A DNA stretch of 64,000 nucleotides from an uncultured Rhodospirillales bacterium (GTDB taxonomy: Bacteria > Pseudomonadota > Alphaproteobacteria > Reyranellales > Reyranellaceae). The position numbers and the translations under genes were made by a program. The stretch spans positions 1 to 64,000 of the forward strand of contig CADECW010000022.1 of NCBI GenBank assembly GCA_902825855.1. Reading direction: 5' to 3'. Below the pieces are notes generated by a model, which was given only the letters and a program-made list of their open reading frames with translations, was not told the DNA's origin and searched no databases. Each line of letters starts with the position of its first letter. The first letter of the stretch is position 1. Shown here piece by piece: positions 45,899 through 55,406 of the stretch.

Positions 45899-47431
45899 AT
45901 GCTGGTGATTGCCGGTCGCATTGCGCCTTGTGACAAGAACGATCCGGATGCGGTCTTTGCGGGGCGGGTGTTCATCGACGATGGCGGCAATGTTGAACAT
46001 GTCGGCAAGGGCAATGCGCCGACACCAGCTGGCTTCGCCGCAGCGCCAGTCATCGATGTCGGAGACAATTTCGTCGTCCCTGGTCTGATCGATCTCCATA
46101 ATCACATCGGCTACAACACGCTGCCACTATGGGCCGAGCCGACAAGGAAAACGCCCTACGCTCATCATGACAGCTGGCCGGGCGCGCCCAGTTATCAGTC
46201 CTCGATAAGCTGGCCCTCCAAGGCCCTGGCGGCGACCGAGCCGGAAGCGCTCCTCGCCTATGTCCAGTTGCGAGCGTTGGCCGGCGGCACCACCGCCATA
46301 CAGGGGTGGCCTACCGCCAACCGCCAACACGTCCAGGTGTTGCGCAATATCGACGATGAGACTGCGGGCGGCACCAGCCAAGAGCTGATCTATACGTCGA
46401 CGCTCACCTTGCAGCCGCTCGACCTTGCAAAGAAAGCGCAAGCGCAAAGGAACGGCGCAGGCTTCATCTACCACTGCGGCGAGGGCACGGTGGGCTCGCT
46501 CGTCCAGCGTGAATTCATCCATTGCGCCAACGCCGGCTGCCTGGGAAAGACTTTCATCGGCATTCACTGCAACTCGTTGACGTCCCAGGACTGGGTCAGA
46601 TGGCAGGAGGCAGACGCCGGTGCGGTTGTCTGGTCGCCATTCTCCAACCTCTGGCTCTATGGCTCGACAACGGACGTCAAGGCGGCGCAACGGCAGGGTG
46701 TGTCTGTTTGCATCGGATCCGACTGGGGGCCTTCCGGAACCAAGAACGTCCAGGGCGAGATCAAGGTCGCAAAGCTCGTGAGCCAGAGGGACGGTCTCGG
46801 CCTGTCCGATCGTGAACTGGTCGCGATGGTCACCAGCAATCCGGGCGATGTGTTGGCCCGCTGCTGGAACAAGCAGATTGGCCGCCTGTCAAAAGGGGCC
46901 TTCGCCGACGTCACCGTTGTCCGAGCCTCGGGACCGAAACCGGTTTGGACGCAGATCGTCGAGGCCACCGAAGCCGACATCGCGCTCGTCGTCGTGGGCG
47001 GCGTGCCGCGGTATGGAGATGCGGCCCTGATGGGGGTGACCGGCAGGCCGACGGCAAAGTTCAGGCTTGCCGGCAAGGACAGGCGGTTTGCCATCGCCAA
47101 TCCCGACAAGCCGGCAAAGGCCTGGCAATGGAGCGAGATCACCCGTCTGTTGAAGGACGTGATCGCAGATCCGAAGGCCGCGCTGAGCCGGGCGGACGCC
47201 AGGATGAGGGCCTATGCCGGGCCAATGAATTCTGCCGACGCGCCGCTGCTGCTGTCGCTTGACATGCCGACCGGGGGCAGCGGATTTGCCGGCAACATCA
47301 GGGACCATATCGACAAGGTGGTCGTCCCGCCGCTGAGCTCTCTCGTTCATGACGCGAAGTTCTTTGCCGACATCGAGGGCAGGGGGTTCCACGGCGGTTT
47401 GCTGGATGGCCTCGAGGGGTTCTACCGATGA
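45899..47431 (+). CDS. Amidohydrolase-superfamily protein (deaminase/chlorohydrolase-like)
   Basis: A 510-residue cytoplasmic metal hydrolase. Metal ligands are visible as PGLIDLHNH (His67, His69), His192 in FIYHCGEG, His223 in IGIHCNS and Asp275 in CIGSDWGPSG. This is the arrangement of the subtype that includes guanine and cytosine deaminases and TRZ/ATZ chlorohydrolases. A C-terminal extension of about 120 residues after the barrel is not typical of these enzymes. I prefer the ATG at 45899 with GGGG nine bases upstream over the TTG three codons earlier. The stop overlaps the next ATG (ATGA). A nucleobase or other cyclic amidine is a plausible substrate, but the protein partners suggest a role outside normal catabolism. 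Confidence 0.8.
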   Translation: MLVIAGRIAPCDKNDPDAVFAGRVFIDDGGNVEHVGKGNAPTPAGFAAAPVIDVGDNFVVPGLIDLHNHIGYNTLPLWAEPTRKTPYAHHDSWPGAPSYQSSISWPSKALAATEPEALLAYVQLRALAGGTTAIQGWPTANRQHVQVLRNIDDETAGGTSQELIYTSTLTLQPLDLAKKAQAQRNGAGFIYHCGEGTVGSLVQREFIHCANAGCLGKTFIGIHCNSLTSQDWVRWQEADAGAVVWSPFSNLWLYGSTTDVKAAQRQGVSVCIGSDWGPSGTKNVQGEIKVAKLVSQRDGLGLSDRELVAMVTSNPGDVLARCWNKQIGRLSKGAFADVTVVRASGPKPVWTQIVEATEADIALVVVGGVPRYGDAALMGVTGRPTAKFRLAGKDRRFAIANPDKPAKAWQWSEITRLLKDVIADPKAALSRADARMRAYAGPMNSADAPLLLSLDMPTGGSGFAGNIRDHIDKVVVPPLSSLVHDAKFFADIEGRGFHGGLLDGLEGFYR

Positions 47432-49284
47432 CGCGCGCACCGAGACGCCGGGCTTCGCGTGCTCCCGTCCTGAGCAGGACGGACGTCGCGCCCCAGGTGG
47501 CCAAGCTCTCGTGGGCCGACCGGTTGGATATCCTGGACAGCCTCTCCCTGCTGCTCGACCAGATCTACGTGCATCTGCCCCTGAAGCGGTCTCTCTACGG
47601 CTTCGACATCCTCCGTGCCCTGGCCAGCCTCCGGCTGCAATCGACGTCGATCAACGATGTCCAGTTCCATCGCGAGCTGACCACGCTCATCAACCGCCTG
47701 CGCGACGCGCATACGCAATATCAGGGACCGTATGAGGGGCGGCGCGAGGGCGTGGTAGCGAGCCTTCCGTTCCTCGTCGAAGGCTTCGGCCCGCGGGAGG
47801 ATACGACGTACCTCGTCTCCAAGATCGATCACAACGAGGTCAAGGACAGGTATTTCACGGAAGGGGTGCAGATCACCCACTGGAACGGCATTCCTTTTGA
47901 TCGTGCGCTCGATCTTCATGCCGAGGTCGAGACTGGCGGCAGGCCGGATTCTCGGCTCGCCAGGGCACTCGAATCGCTCACGTTCCGCTCTCTCGAATAC
48001 GCACCGCCGCCAAATGAAGAATGGGTGATCATCGACTTCCTCGACAATCGGCGGACGAAACGGACGATCCGCCTGTCCTGGAAGAACATCGAGCCGGAAT
48101 TTGCACCCAGTTCCGGGCAGAGGGGGCTCGCCACACGCTTCCGGCGCAGTATCCACCTGGGAGCGGAAGCCGTCAGGCGGGCCAAGAAGTACCGGTTCAA
48201 TCGCGATCTGTGGAAGGCAGAAACCAAGTCCGTCCGCACCGGCAGCAAGAAGCAGAAGCTGGCGTCGAAATTCGCCGACTTCCTGACTGCGCGCGTCGAG
48301 CGGACCGCCTGCGGCGACTACGGCTATCTGCGGATCTGGAGCTTCGACGTCGACGATGATGAGGCCTTCATCGAGGCCGCCTCGATGCTGGTGAAGGATT
48401 TACCCGACCGCGGCCTCATCATCGACATCCGCAATAATCCCGGCGGCCTGATCTGGGCGGCCGAACGGCTGTTGCAGATCTTCACGCCCAATCCGGTGCA
48501 GCCGACGAAGTTTGCCTTGCGCACCACCAGCACGACCGCGGAGATGGCGAGAGCCGTGTTCAATCGCGAAGAGCTCGGCGTCTGGTCGAACTCTCTGACG
48601 ACCGCCGAGAGCACGGGCGAACCTTATTCGGCGCACATCCCGATCACGTCCATGGAGCAATGTAGCAACATCGGTCAGCGTTACGGCGGCCCGGTCGTGG
48701 TCATCTGCGATGCCAATACTTATTCCTCTGGCGATCTTTTCGCCGCGGGCGTCGTCGACAACGGCATTGGGCCGCTGGTCTGCGTCGGTGATGCCACGGG
48801 AGCTGGCGGCGCCAACGTCTGGTCCGCACGAGATCTCGTGGACGCATTGCGGCCGACCAAACTTCCGCTGCCGCGGTTTCCCAAGGGCGTCGATTTCCAG
48901 ATGTCGGTCAGACGGGCGGTGCGCAGTGGTGCGGCCGATGGCGCCCTCATCGAGGATGGCGGTGTTGCCGGCCAGCGCTACGACATGACCGGAAACGACG
49001 TCGTGAACGGCAACAGAGACCTCATCGAGCACTGCGCCAGGATCCTGGCGACACAGCCATGGACACGTATGAACGTGAAGCGCTTGGCATCTGGAATTGA
49101 AGTCGAGACCGTCGGCCTTGACCGGATCGATGTCTATGTCTCCGGCCATCCTGCCTGCCCGTCCACCCCCGTCGCGCGCGATGGCAAGCACCTGCTCAAG
49201 CTTCGCGTCGGCAAGCATGAGACGGTCGAGATCGTCGGATTTTCGCAAGACACGGTCCGCCAGAAACGGCGGATCGGCCAATAG
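47428..49284 (+). CDS. S41-family peptidase-like protein, no signal peptide
   Basis: A 618-residue protein with a C-terminal-processing-protease (S41) core. GLIIDIRNNPGGLIW (329-343) is the conserved strand, and CDANTYSSGDLFAAG (427-441) carries the probable nucleophile Ser433. GDATGAGGANV follows. About 290 residues precede the core; the segment near 140-165 (GVQITHWNGIPFDRAL) looks PDZ-like. No signal peptide is present, whereas most bacterial S41 proteases are exported, so it probably acts in the cytoplasm in the manner of tricorn-type enzymes. It is coupled to the amidohydrolase gene by ATGA and is followed eight bases later by the UDG-like gene. Confidence 0.8.
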   Translation: MTRAPRRRASRAPVLSRTDVAPQVAKLSWADRLDILDSLSLLLDQIYVHLPLKRSLYGFDILRALASLRLQSTSINDVQFHRELTTLINRLRDAHTQYQGPYEGRREGVVASLPFLVEGFGPREDTTYLVSKIDHNEVKDRYFTEGVQITHWNGIPFDRALDLHAEVETGGRPDSRLARALESLTFRSLEYAPPPNEEWVIIDFLDNRRTKRTIRLSWKNIEPEFAPSSGQRGLATRFRRSIHLGAEAVRRAKKYRFNRDLWKAETKSVRTGSKKQKLASKFADFLTARVERTACGDYGYLRIWSFDVDDDEAFIEAASMLVKDLPDRGLIIDIRNNPGGLIWAAERLLQIFTPNPVQPTKFALRTTSTTAEMARAVFNREELGVWSNSLTTAESTGEPYSAHIPITSMEQCSNIGQRYGGPVVVICDANTYSSGDLFAAGVVDNGIGPLVCVGDATGAGGANVWSARDLVDALRPTKLPLPRFPKGVDFQMSVRRAVRSGAADGALIEDGGVAGQRYDMTGNDVVNGNRDLIEHCARILATQPWTRMNVKRLASGIEVETVGLDRIDVYVSGHPACPSTPVARDGKHLLKLRVGKHETVEIVGFSQDTVRQKRRIGQ

Positions 49285-49292
49285 GAGGCGAC

Positions 49293-50507
49293 ATGGCAGC
49301 TCCTGCGACCGTGAATGCGGCAGGTTATTTCAGCGTCTCGCGGGCTGGCGCCGACCTTGGTGAGGGTATTGTTCGCATGCGCACGGCGACCAGGGGGACG
49401 CTCGAGCTTGGCGGCCAGGCCATGACGCTGATTGGCGACGTAACGGCAAAGACACTCAAGGGCAAACTTGGCGGACAAACCTTCAATCTCAAGATCAAGA
49501 ACCGCAGTCTGCTCAGCGGGAACGTGGGCGCGGACAAGCTGGAACTGATGCGGCTGGTGAGTCGCCCGATACCGGCGGCCGAGATGGCGAAGTTCGACTC
49601 GGGCCCGCCGGCGGGCATCCAGACCATCTTCGCGGCGACGCCCGACTATCTTGCCGCCACCGGCGATCCATCGATCTTCTGGGACCATTTCGGCAATGTC
49701 TTCTATCGCGGGAGGTTGGATGGGACGGCCCGTGTCCTCGGCATCGCCTCAGATCCGGGCCCGGCGGAGTGCCTGCCGTTCGCGCGGCGAACGCTCATCG
49801 GCGATTCTGGCCAGAAGACGCAGGGCTTCCTGGCAAAGCTTGGCCTCACGCGCAGCTATGTTCTGGTCAATGCCTTTTCGGTCGCCATGCGTCCAAGCGC
49901 CAAGTCAAAAGGTCTCAAGGTCCTGCAGACGAATCAGGCCATAATGACAGCCAGGCACGCACTCTATGATAGCTTACTCGCGGGCGGTGCAGTGCAGGCT
50001 ATTGTCGCCTTTGGCGAGGTGGCGCACCGGGCCTTCGATTTCTGGAAGCAAGCGAGCCCTGCCGTCAGCGCCGTTCCTGTTTTCAGGGTTGCCCACCCGG
50101 CCGCCGTCGATAGGGAAGGTAGCGGCGACGATGCCGCCCTCAAAGGCTGGGCGGCCGCCGTGAAAAAGCTTCGGGCAATCGTGACACCCGATCCGGATGG
50201 CGACGCCGCTGGCCTGAATTTCGGAAAGTACTTCACCGAGATCGACTACGTCCGCATTCCACGCTGGGATTTCCCGAAGATGACACCCGCTTATGTGGGT
50301 GATGATTCTTGGGGACGCTCGGCGACGCCCAGGCACAACAACTGTTGCCGGCGCCCCTCGCCGGACGACAGCGTGAGCCTCGTCCTGACGCCGCCTTCCG
50401 GACTGGGACAAGAGCTACGCTATCGCTATCAGGCCGGCGTGCTGTCGGGGGCTATGAACAAAGCCGGCCAGGCGGTCGCAATAGATTCATTCGGCATCGA
50501 GATATGA
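49293..50507 (+). CDS. Uracil-DNA-glycosylase-fold protein with extra N-terminal region
   Basis: A 404-residue protein. Residues 147-280 show the UDG-superfamily pattern: LGIASDPGPAE (motif 1 region), LIGDSGQKTQGFLAKLGL, the strand VLVNAF (Asn193), IVAFGEVAHRAF and the C-terminal motif VAHPAA (His268). This is closest to family 4/5-like enzymes, which remove uracil or other deaminated bases from DNA. No four-Cys iron-sulfur set typical of family 4 is evident. Residues 1-110 and the last 100 are unassigned. GGAGG precedes the ATG. It closes a three-gene cassette with the amidohydrolase and the S41-type protein. Activity is inferred from motifs only. Confidence 0.68.
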   Translation: MAAPATVNAAGYFSVSRAGADLGEGIVRMRTATRGTLELGGQAMTLIGDVTAKTLKGKLGGQTFNLKIKNRSLLSGNVGADKLELMRLVSRPIPAAEMAKFDSGPPAGIQTIFAATPDYLAATGDPSIFWDHFGNVFYRGRLDGTARVLGIASDPGPAECLPFARRTLIGDSGQKTQGFLAKLGLTRSYVLVNAFSVAMRPSAKSKGLKVLQTNQAIMTARHALYDSLLAGGAVQAIVAFGEVAHRAFDFWKQASPAVSAVPVFRVAHPAAVDREGSGDDAALKGWAAAVKKLRAIVTPDPDGDAAGLNFGKYFTEIDYVRIPRWDFPKMTPAYVGDDSWGRSATPRHNNCCRRPSPDDSVSLVLTPPSGLGQELRYRYQAGVLSGAMNKAGQAVAIDSFGIEI

Positions 50508-50778
50508 CCACGCCCGGCGAGTCGACCGGTGAGGGCATCCACCATGGCGCTCGACATCGCGTCGCGCCTTCTGGCTTGCGATCTTTCGGGCGTGCGCTTG
50601 TCGTTCATGGCCTTTCGCGCCAAACCTGCGGCGTGAGGTCAAGGCAGCCCGCACAAGTCGCCGCTAGTTCTTTCGAGCGTGGCAAACAGCGCTCTCTACG
50701 GCTGTCGAGCTTCATCGCTAGCGGATGATTGCCGCCGATCGCATTGATTTCATCAAGATCGCAAATCGAAATCATCAC

Positions 50779-51472
<694 letters not shown>

Positions 51473-51486
<14 letters not shown>

Positions 51487-52252
51487 GCCGGTATCCATGA
51501 CCGAGATAAGCCTCCAGGACACTGGGATCGGCGCGAACCTCGGCGGGGTTGCCTTCGGCGATCTTCCTGCCGAAGTTGATCACGGCGATGCGGTCGGCGA
51601 CGCGCATGACCAAGCCCATATTGTGCTCGACCAGTACCAGTGTGAGCCCCTGAGCGCGCAGACCTTCGAGGATGCCGCGCAGGCGTTCGACCTCGCCCGT
51701 ATTGAGACCGGCCGCGGGCTCGTCGAGCAGCAGCAGCGTCGGCTGCGAGACAAGCGCGCGGGCAATCTCGACCATGCGTTGGCGACCGTAGGGCAGGGCC
51801 CCGACCAGCCGTTCGGCGTCGTCGGTGAGGCCAAGTGTGGCCAGCAGTTCAAGCGCGCGGGCGCGAATCTCGTGAGTCCTGCGTTTCGCCGCGCCACCCA
51901 AGATCGCCGACCAGACCGACTGCGGCAGCAGGTGATGGGCTCCTACCAAGACGTTTTCCATCACCGTCAGACGCTGAAAGAGGCGGCCATTCTGAAAGGT
52001 GCGAACCATGCCGGCAGCGGCCACGAGGTGGGCAGGGGAGTCCGTTATGTCCCTGCCGTCGAACATGACCTTGCCGCCCGAGCTCGCCAGGATACCGGTC
52101 AGCAGATTGATCAACGTCGTCTTGCCCGCTCCGTTTGGCCCGATGACCGAGAAGATGCGGCCGGCGGGGATTTCCAGCGACACCGATTGGACGGCGTGCA
52201 CTCCGCCGAAGTTCTTCGACAGGCCGTCGATGGCGAGGATTGTCGGGGTCAT
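51473..52252 (-). CDS. livG: Branched-chain-type ABC transporter ATP-binding protein LivG
   Basis: A 259-residue ATPase with Walker A GPNGAGKTT, the LivG-typical MVRTFQNGRLFQRLTVMENV, Walker B LLLLDEPAAGLN and H-loop LVEHNMGLV. The signature is PYGRQRMVEIARAL, with the LSGG block degenerate as often seen in LivG. The ATG at 52252 overlaps the livM stop by four bases (ATGA). Longer readings extend only into livM out of frame. Confidence 0.92.
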
Positions 52253-53199
52253 CGATCGAAGACTTTCAGCCGGCGACGGACGATGCCGGTAAGGCTGAGT
52301 AGTCCCTTGGGCAGGAACACCAGGATCAGCAGCATCAGGCTGCCGAACACGATCATGTAGGCAGTGCCCAAGTCGCGCATCAACTCGGGCATGAAAGTGA
52401 CGATGACTGCTCCCGCAATGCTGCCCAGGATCGAGCCTTCCCCACCGATGATCAGCATGGCGAGATAGATGACCGAATGGGCGAGACCGAAATCGTCCGG
52501 CGCCACGAAGTTGGTCATGTGCGCGAACAGCGCGCCGGCCACGCCGGCATATAGGGCGGAAAGGGCGAAGGCCTGCAGCTTGATGCGGGTGACGCCCACG
52601 GACGCCGCGCCGGTGGCAATCTCGTCGTCGCGCACCGCGATCATGGCGAGGCCGATATGGGAATTGCGGATGCGCCAAGCGCACCAAGTTGCCACGGCCA
52701 GCGCCACCCACAGCACATAATAGTAGCGATGGTCGTTGGCGATCGGCCAGCCGGGCAGTGCGATCGAGGGAATGCCAGAGATGCCGTCGGTCCCGCCCAT
52801 GACCGACTTCCAGTTGGTGGCGACGATGACGAAGGAGACGTTGAAGCCCAGCGTCGCCAATGCGAGGTAGTGACCCTTCAGGCGCAGCATCGGCAGGCCG
52901 ACGACGATGGCGATGAGACCGGTCCCGACAACCGCGGTGGGAATGGAGAGAAAAGGCGATAGACCGAGGGTCGTCGACAAGATGGCCGTGATATAGGCGC
53001 CGCAGCCGACGAACCCGGCCTGTGCCAGTGTAATAAGGCCGGCGTAGCCGAAGGCGAAATTGAGACCGATGACGGCAATGGCCGCGATCAGTGCGAGATT
53101 GAGGATGCGGATGCCGTAGCCGCTGATAAAAGCAGGCAGCAGCAGCGCCAGCAGGAAGACGGCGCAGGAAGCGAGCAGAGCGGTGCGTCGGTGAATCAT
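52249..53199 (-). CDS. livM: Branched-chain-type ABC transporter permease LivM
   Basis: A 316-residue inner-membrane permease with eight or nine hydrophobic segments. It carries LNFAFGYAGLITLAQAGFVGCGAY near the N-terminus and the EAA-like loop AVRDDEIATGAASVGV that contacts the ATPases. I prefer the ATG at 53199, ten bases after the livH stop. A TTG at 53226 would overlap livH. It pairs with LivH to form the translocation path. Confidence 0.9.
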   Translation of the reverse strand: MIHRRTALLASCAVFLLALLLPAFISGYGIRILNLALIAAIAVIGLNFAFGYAGLITLAQAGFVGCGAYITAILSTTLGLSPFLSIPTAVVGTGLIAIVVGLPMLRLKGHYLALATLGFNVSFVIVATNWKSVMGGTDGISGIPSIALPGWPIANDHRYYYVLWVALAVATWCAWRIRNSHIGLAMIAVRDDEIATGAASVGVTRIKLQAFALSALYAGVAGALFAHMTNFVAPDDFGLAHSVIYLAMLIIGGEGSILGSIAGAVIVTFMPELMRDLGTAYMIVFGSLMLLILVFLPKGLLSLTGIVRRRLKVFDR

Positions 53200-53209
53200 G
53201 TACGGGTGC

Positions 53210-54088
53210 TCATGCGCGTTGCCCAATGCGCTCGCCGAAGATGCCCTGTGGGCGCACCAGCAGGAACAGGATCATGACCAGGAAGACGAGGCCATCCTTA
53301 TAGGTCGACGAGATGTAGGCGGCTCCCAGCATCTCGGCCAAGCCGACAAGGATGCCACCGACGATAGCGCCAGGGACACTGGAGAATCCGCCGATAATTA
53401 TGGCAGCGAAGGCTTTCAGGGCGATCGGGTCGCCCATGTTGACGTCGGCGAACCACATCGGACCGATCAGGATGCCGGCGGCGCCGGTCAGCAGGCCGGC
53501 GATGATCCAGGTCAACACGAACATGCGATCGACGCCGATGCCCATAAGGCGCGCCGCGTCCCGATCCTGCGCCACCGCCCGCATGCGCGCGCCTATTGCC
53601 GTTCGATAAATGAAGAGATAGAGCAGTGCGATCATCAGGAAGGCAACGACGATCACGAACAGCGCGTGCGCCGAGAGGGCAGCACCGAACACGTCGATAA
53701 CCTGCCGGCCGAAGGGAGAGCGCGGGCGGAAAGGTACCGAGCCCCAGGTCATCAGGGCGGAGTTCTGGATGACGATGCCGATCATTACCGTGCCGATGAT
53801 GACGGTCACCACCGGCCGATCTTGCAACGGACGAAAGACGACGGCGTAGAAGATCACGCCGAAAAAGGCCATGCCAGCCAATGCCAGGACGTAGGCCGGC
53901 GCCAGTGGCAAGCCGATCTGTAGGCTGGTGGTAACGCCGAGAAAACAACCGATCGCCACCATCTGGCCGGTGGCAAAATTTACGACTCCAGTGGCTTCGT
54001 TCACCATGATGAAGGCAAGCCCGACTAGCGCGTAGACCGAGCCTACGGCCAGCCCACTTACGACGAGCTGGATGAGCTGTTGGGACAA
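53210..54088 (-). CDS. livH: Branched-chain-type ABC transporter permease LivH
   Basis: A 292-residue permease with seven or eight hydrophobic segments. It has the family block GLAFIMVNEATGVVNFATGQMVAIG and the coupling loop MRAVAQDRDAARLMGI. The apparent start is TTG 54088, since no ATG is suitably placed and the N-terminus matches the family from there. It lies 134 bp after the binding-protein gene on the same strand. Confidence 0.9.
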   Translation of the reverse strand: MSQQLIQLVVSGLAVGSVYALVGLAFIMVNEATGVVNFATGQMVAIGCFLGVTTSLQIGLPLAPAYVLALAGMAFFGVIFYAVVFRPLQDRPVVTVIIGTVMIGIVIQNSALMTWGSVPFRPRSPFGRQVIDVFGAALSAHALFVIVVAFLMIALLYLFIYRTAIGARMRAVAQDRDAARLMGIGVDRMFVLTWIIAGLLTGAAGILIGPMWFADVNMGDPIALKAFAAIIIGGFSSVPGAIVGGILVGLAEMLGAAYISSTYKDGLVFLVMILFLLVRPQGIFGERIGQRA

Positions 54089-54123
54089 AGGACTATCCGG
54101 CGAGAGCGAGAGGCGAGTTCATG

Positions 54124-54143
54124 TCGTCCTGAGCAAAGCGAAC
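54124..54143. repeat. Short sequence resembling an intergenic repeat
   Basis: The word tcgtcctgagcaaagcgaac between livH and the binding-protein gene resembles a short repeat often scattered in high-GC genomes. No second full copy is present in the window, so this is a weak call. Confidence 0.25.
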
Positions 54144-54222
54144 AACCTCGCCTCCGATAGCACCCATCCTGCTTGTGCGACGGTGTTGGACCTTGCTCGC
54201 GCGTTCAAGTGCCAAGTCGCGC

Positions 54223-55389
54223 TCATGAAGCGTTGATGGTGCGAATAAACACCGGGTCGCGCGTGCCGGGCTTGATCGAGAAAACCGCGAGCGAATGGAC
54301 CATGTTGCCGAGCTCGTCGGCCGCAAAAATGTTGGTGATGCCTTTGTAGTCCTTTACCAGTTTCAGCTCGTCGCGGATCTTGGTGCGATCGGTGCCGACC
54401 TTGTCCATCACCTGCTTCATTATCCAGGCGCCGTCATAGTAGCAGGAGCCGAACGGATCCGGGTCGATTTTGAAGCGGTCCTTGAAGCTCTTGATGTAAG
54501 AGGCGACGTCGGGTCCACGTTCAGGCGCCAGGTAGGCGTCCATCACGCCGTTGACCCTCGTCAGCTCGTCGGGCGCGATCAACATGCGCGCCGCGGGAAC
54601 CATGACGCCGGACGAGATTACCACAGGAATGTCGATGTTCATTTCCTTCAGGAGCTTCAAGACCAGCGCGCCGTCCTTGCCGTAGCTGATGCAGATCAGG
54701 CAGTCAGCGCCGGCGTTCTTCAGCTTCTGGAGCTGGGCCGACATGTCGTTGTCGGTAAAGGCATACGCCTCCAAGCCGACGACCTCGGCGCCAGCCGCCT
54801 TGACGATCTTCTCGGCCGCCACGGCGCCAGGTTGACCGAAATCGTTCTGCACGTAGATGATGCCGATCTTTTTCTTGCCCAGGCCTTCGGTCGCGTGCTT
54901 GGCCAATGCTAGCGCCTGCAGCCCGTCGGCCGGGCGAATGCGGAAGAGCCACGGGTTCTTCTTCAGGTGCATGGCGTCGCCACCGCCGGCATACATCCCC
55001 GGGATCTGCGCCTTGGTGACCTCGGGCTCGGTAGCGAGGTTCTGTGTGGTGTAGCTCGACAGGAAGACCATCGGAGGGTTGATGTCGCGTACGACCTTAA
55101 GGTAGGCGTTGACCGCGACGCTGTTGGAATCCTTGACATCCTCGAAGACGATCTTGAGTTTCTTGCCGGCTACGCCGCCTTTAGAATTGATCTCGTCCTG
55201 CGCCATCTGTAGCGAGAAATGATATTGTTGGCCCGAGACATTGAACGGGCCGGTGATCGGCACCATCGCACCGAGCGCGATCTCGCCCGACTGGGCCGAG
55301 AGCCGCTGCGACCAGATGGTCAATCCCGCAGTGGAGGCTGCGGCACCGGCCAAGACTTTGCGGCGGCCGAATAGACGCTTGTTTCCCAT
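54223..55389 (-). CDS. ABC transporter substrate-binding protein, LivK-like
   Basis: A 388-residue periplasmic binding protein of the Leu/Ile/Val type. It has a Tat-like or long signal (RLFGRRKVLAGAAASTAG, with twin Arg), then LGAMVPITGPFNVSGQQY, the standard opening of the family, and a two-lobe fold with VQNDFGQPGA. AAGGAAGGGAG precedes the ATG. The gene sits between hyuB and livH and so gives the transporter its specificity. The substrate is probably the compound hydrolysed by HyuAB, such as a hydantoin, a cyclic amide or an amino-acid derivative. Confidence 0.9.
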   Translation of the reverse strand: MGNKRLFGRRKVLAGAAASTAGLTIWSQRLSAQSGEIALGAMVPITGPFNVSGQQYHFSLQMAQDEINSKGGVAGKKLKIVFEDVKDSNSVAVNAYLKVVRDINPPMVFLSSYTTQNLATEPEVTKAQIPGMYAGGGDAMHLKKNPWLFRIRPADGLQALALAKHATEGLGKKKIGIIYVQNDFGQPGAVAAEKIVKAAGAEVVGLEAYAFTDNDMSAQLQKLKNAGADCLICISYGKDGALVLKLLKEMNIDIPVVISSGVMVPAARMLIAPDELTRVNGVMDAYLAPERGPDVASYIKSFKDRFKIDPDPFGSCYYDGAWIMKQVMDKVGTDRTKIRDELKLVKDYKGITNIFAADELGNMVHSLAVFSIKPGTRDPVFIRTINAS

Positions 55390-55406
55390 AAGTGGCTCCC
55401 TTCCTT

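Noticed and set aside
52253..52711. Upstream extension of livG
   Set aside because: It only reads livM in another frame. The ATG at 52252 gives the canonical LivG start.
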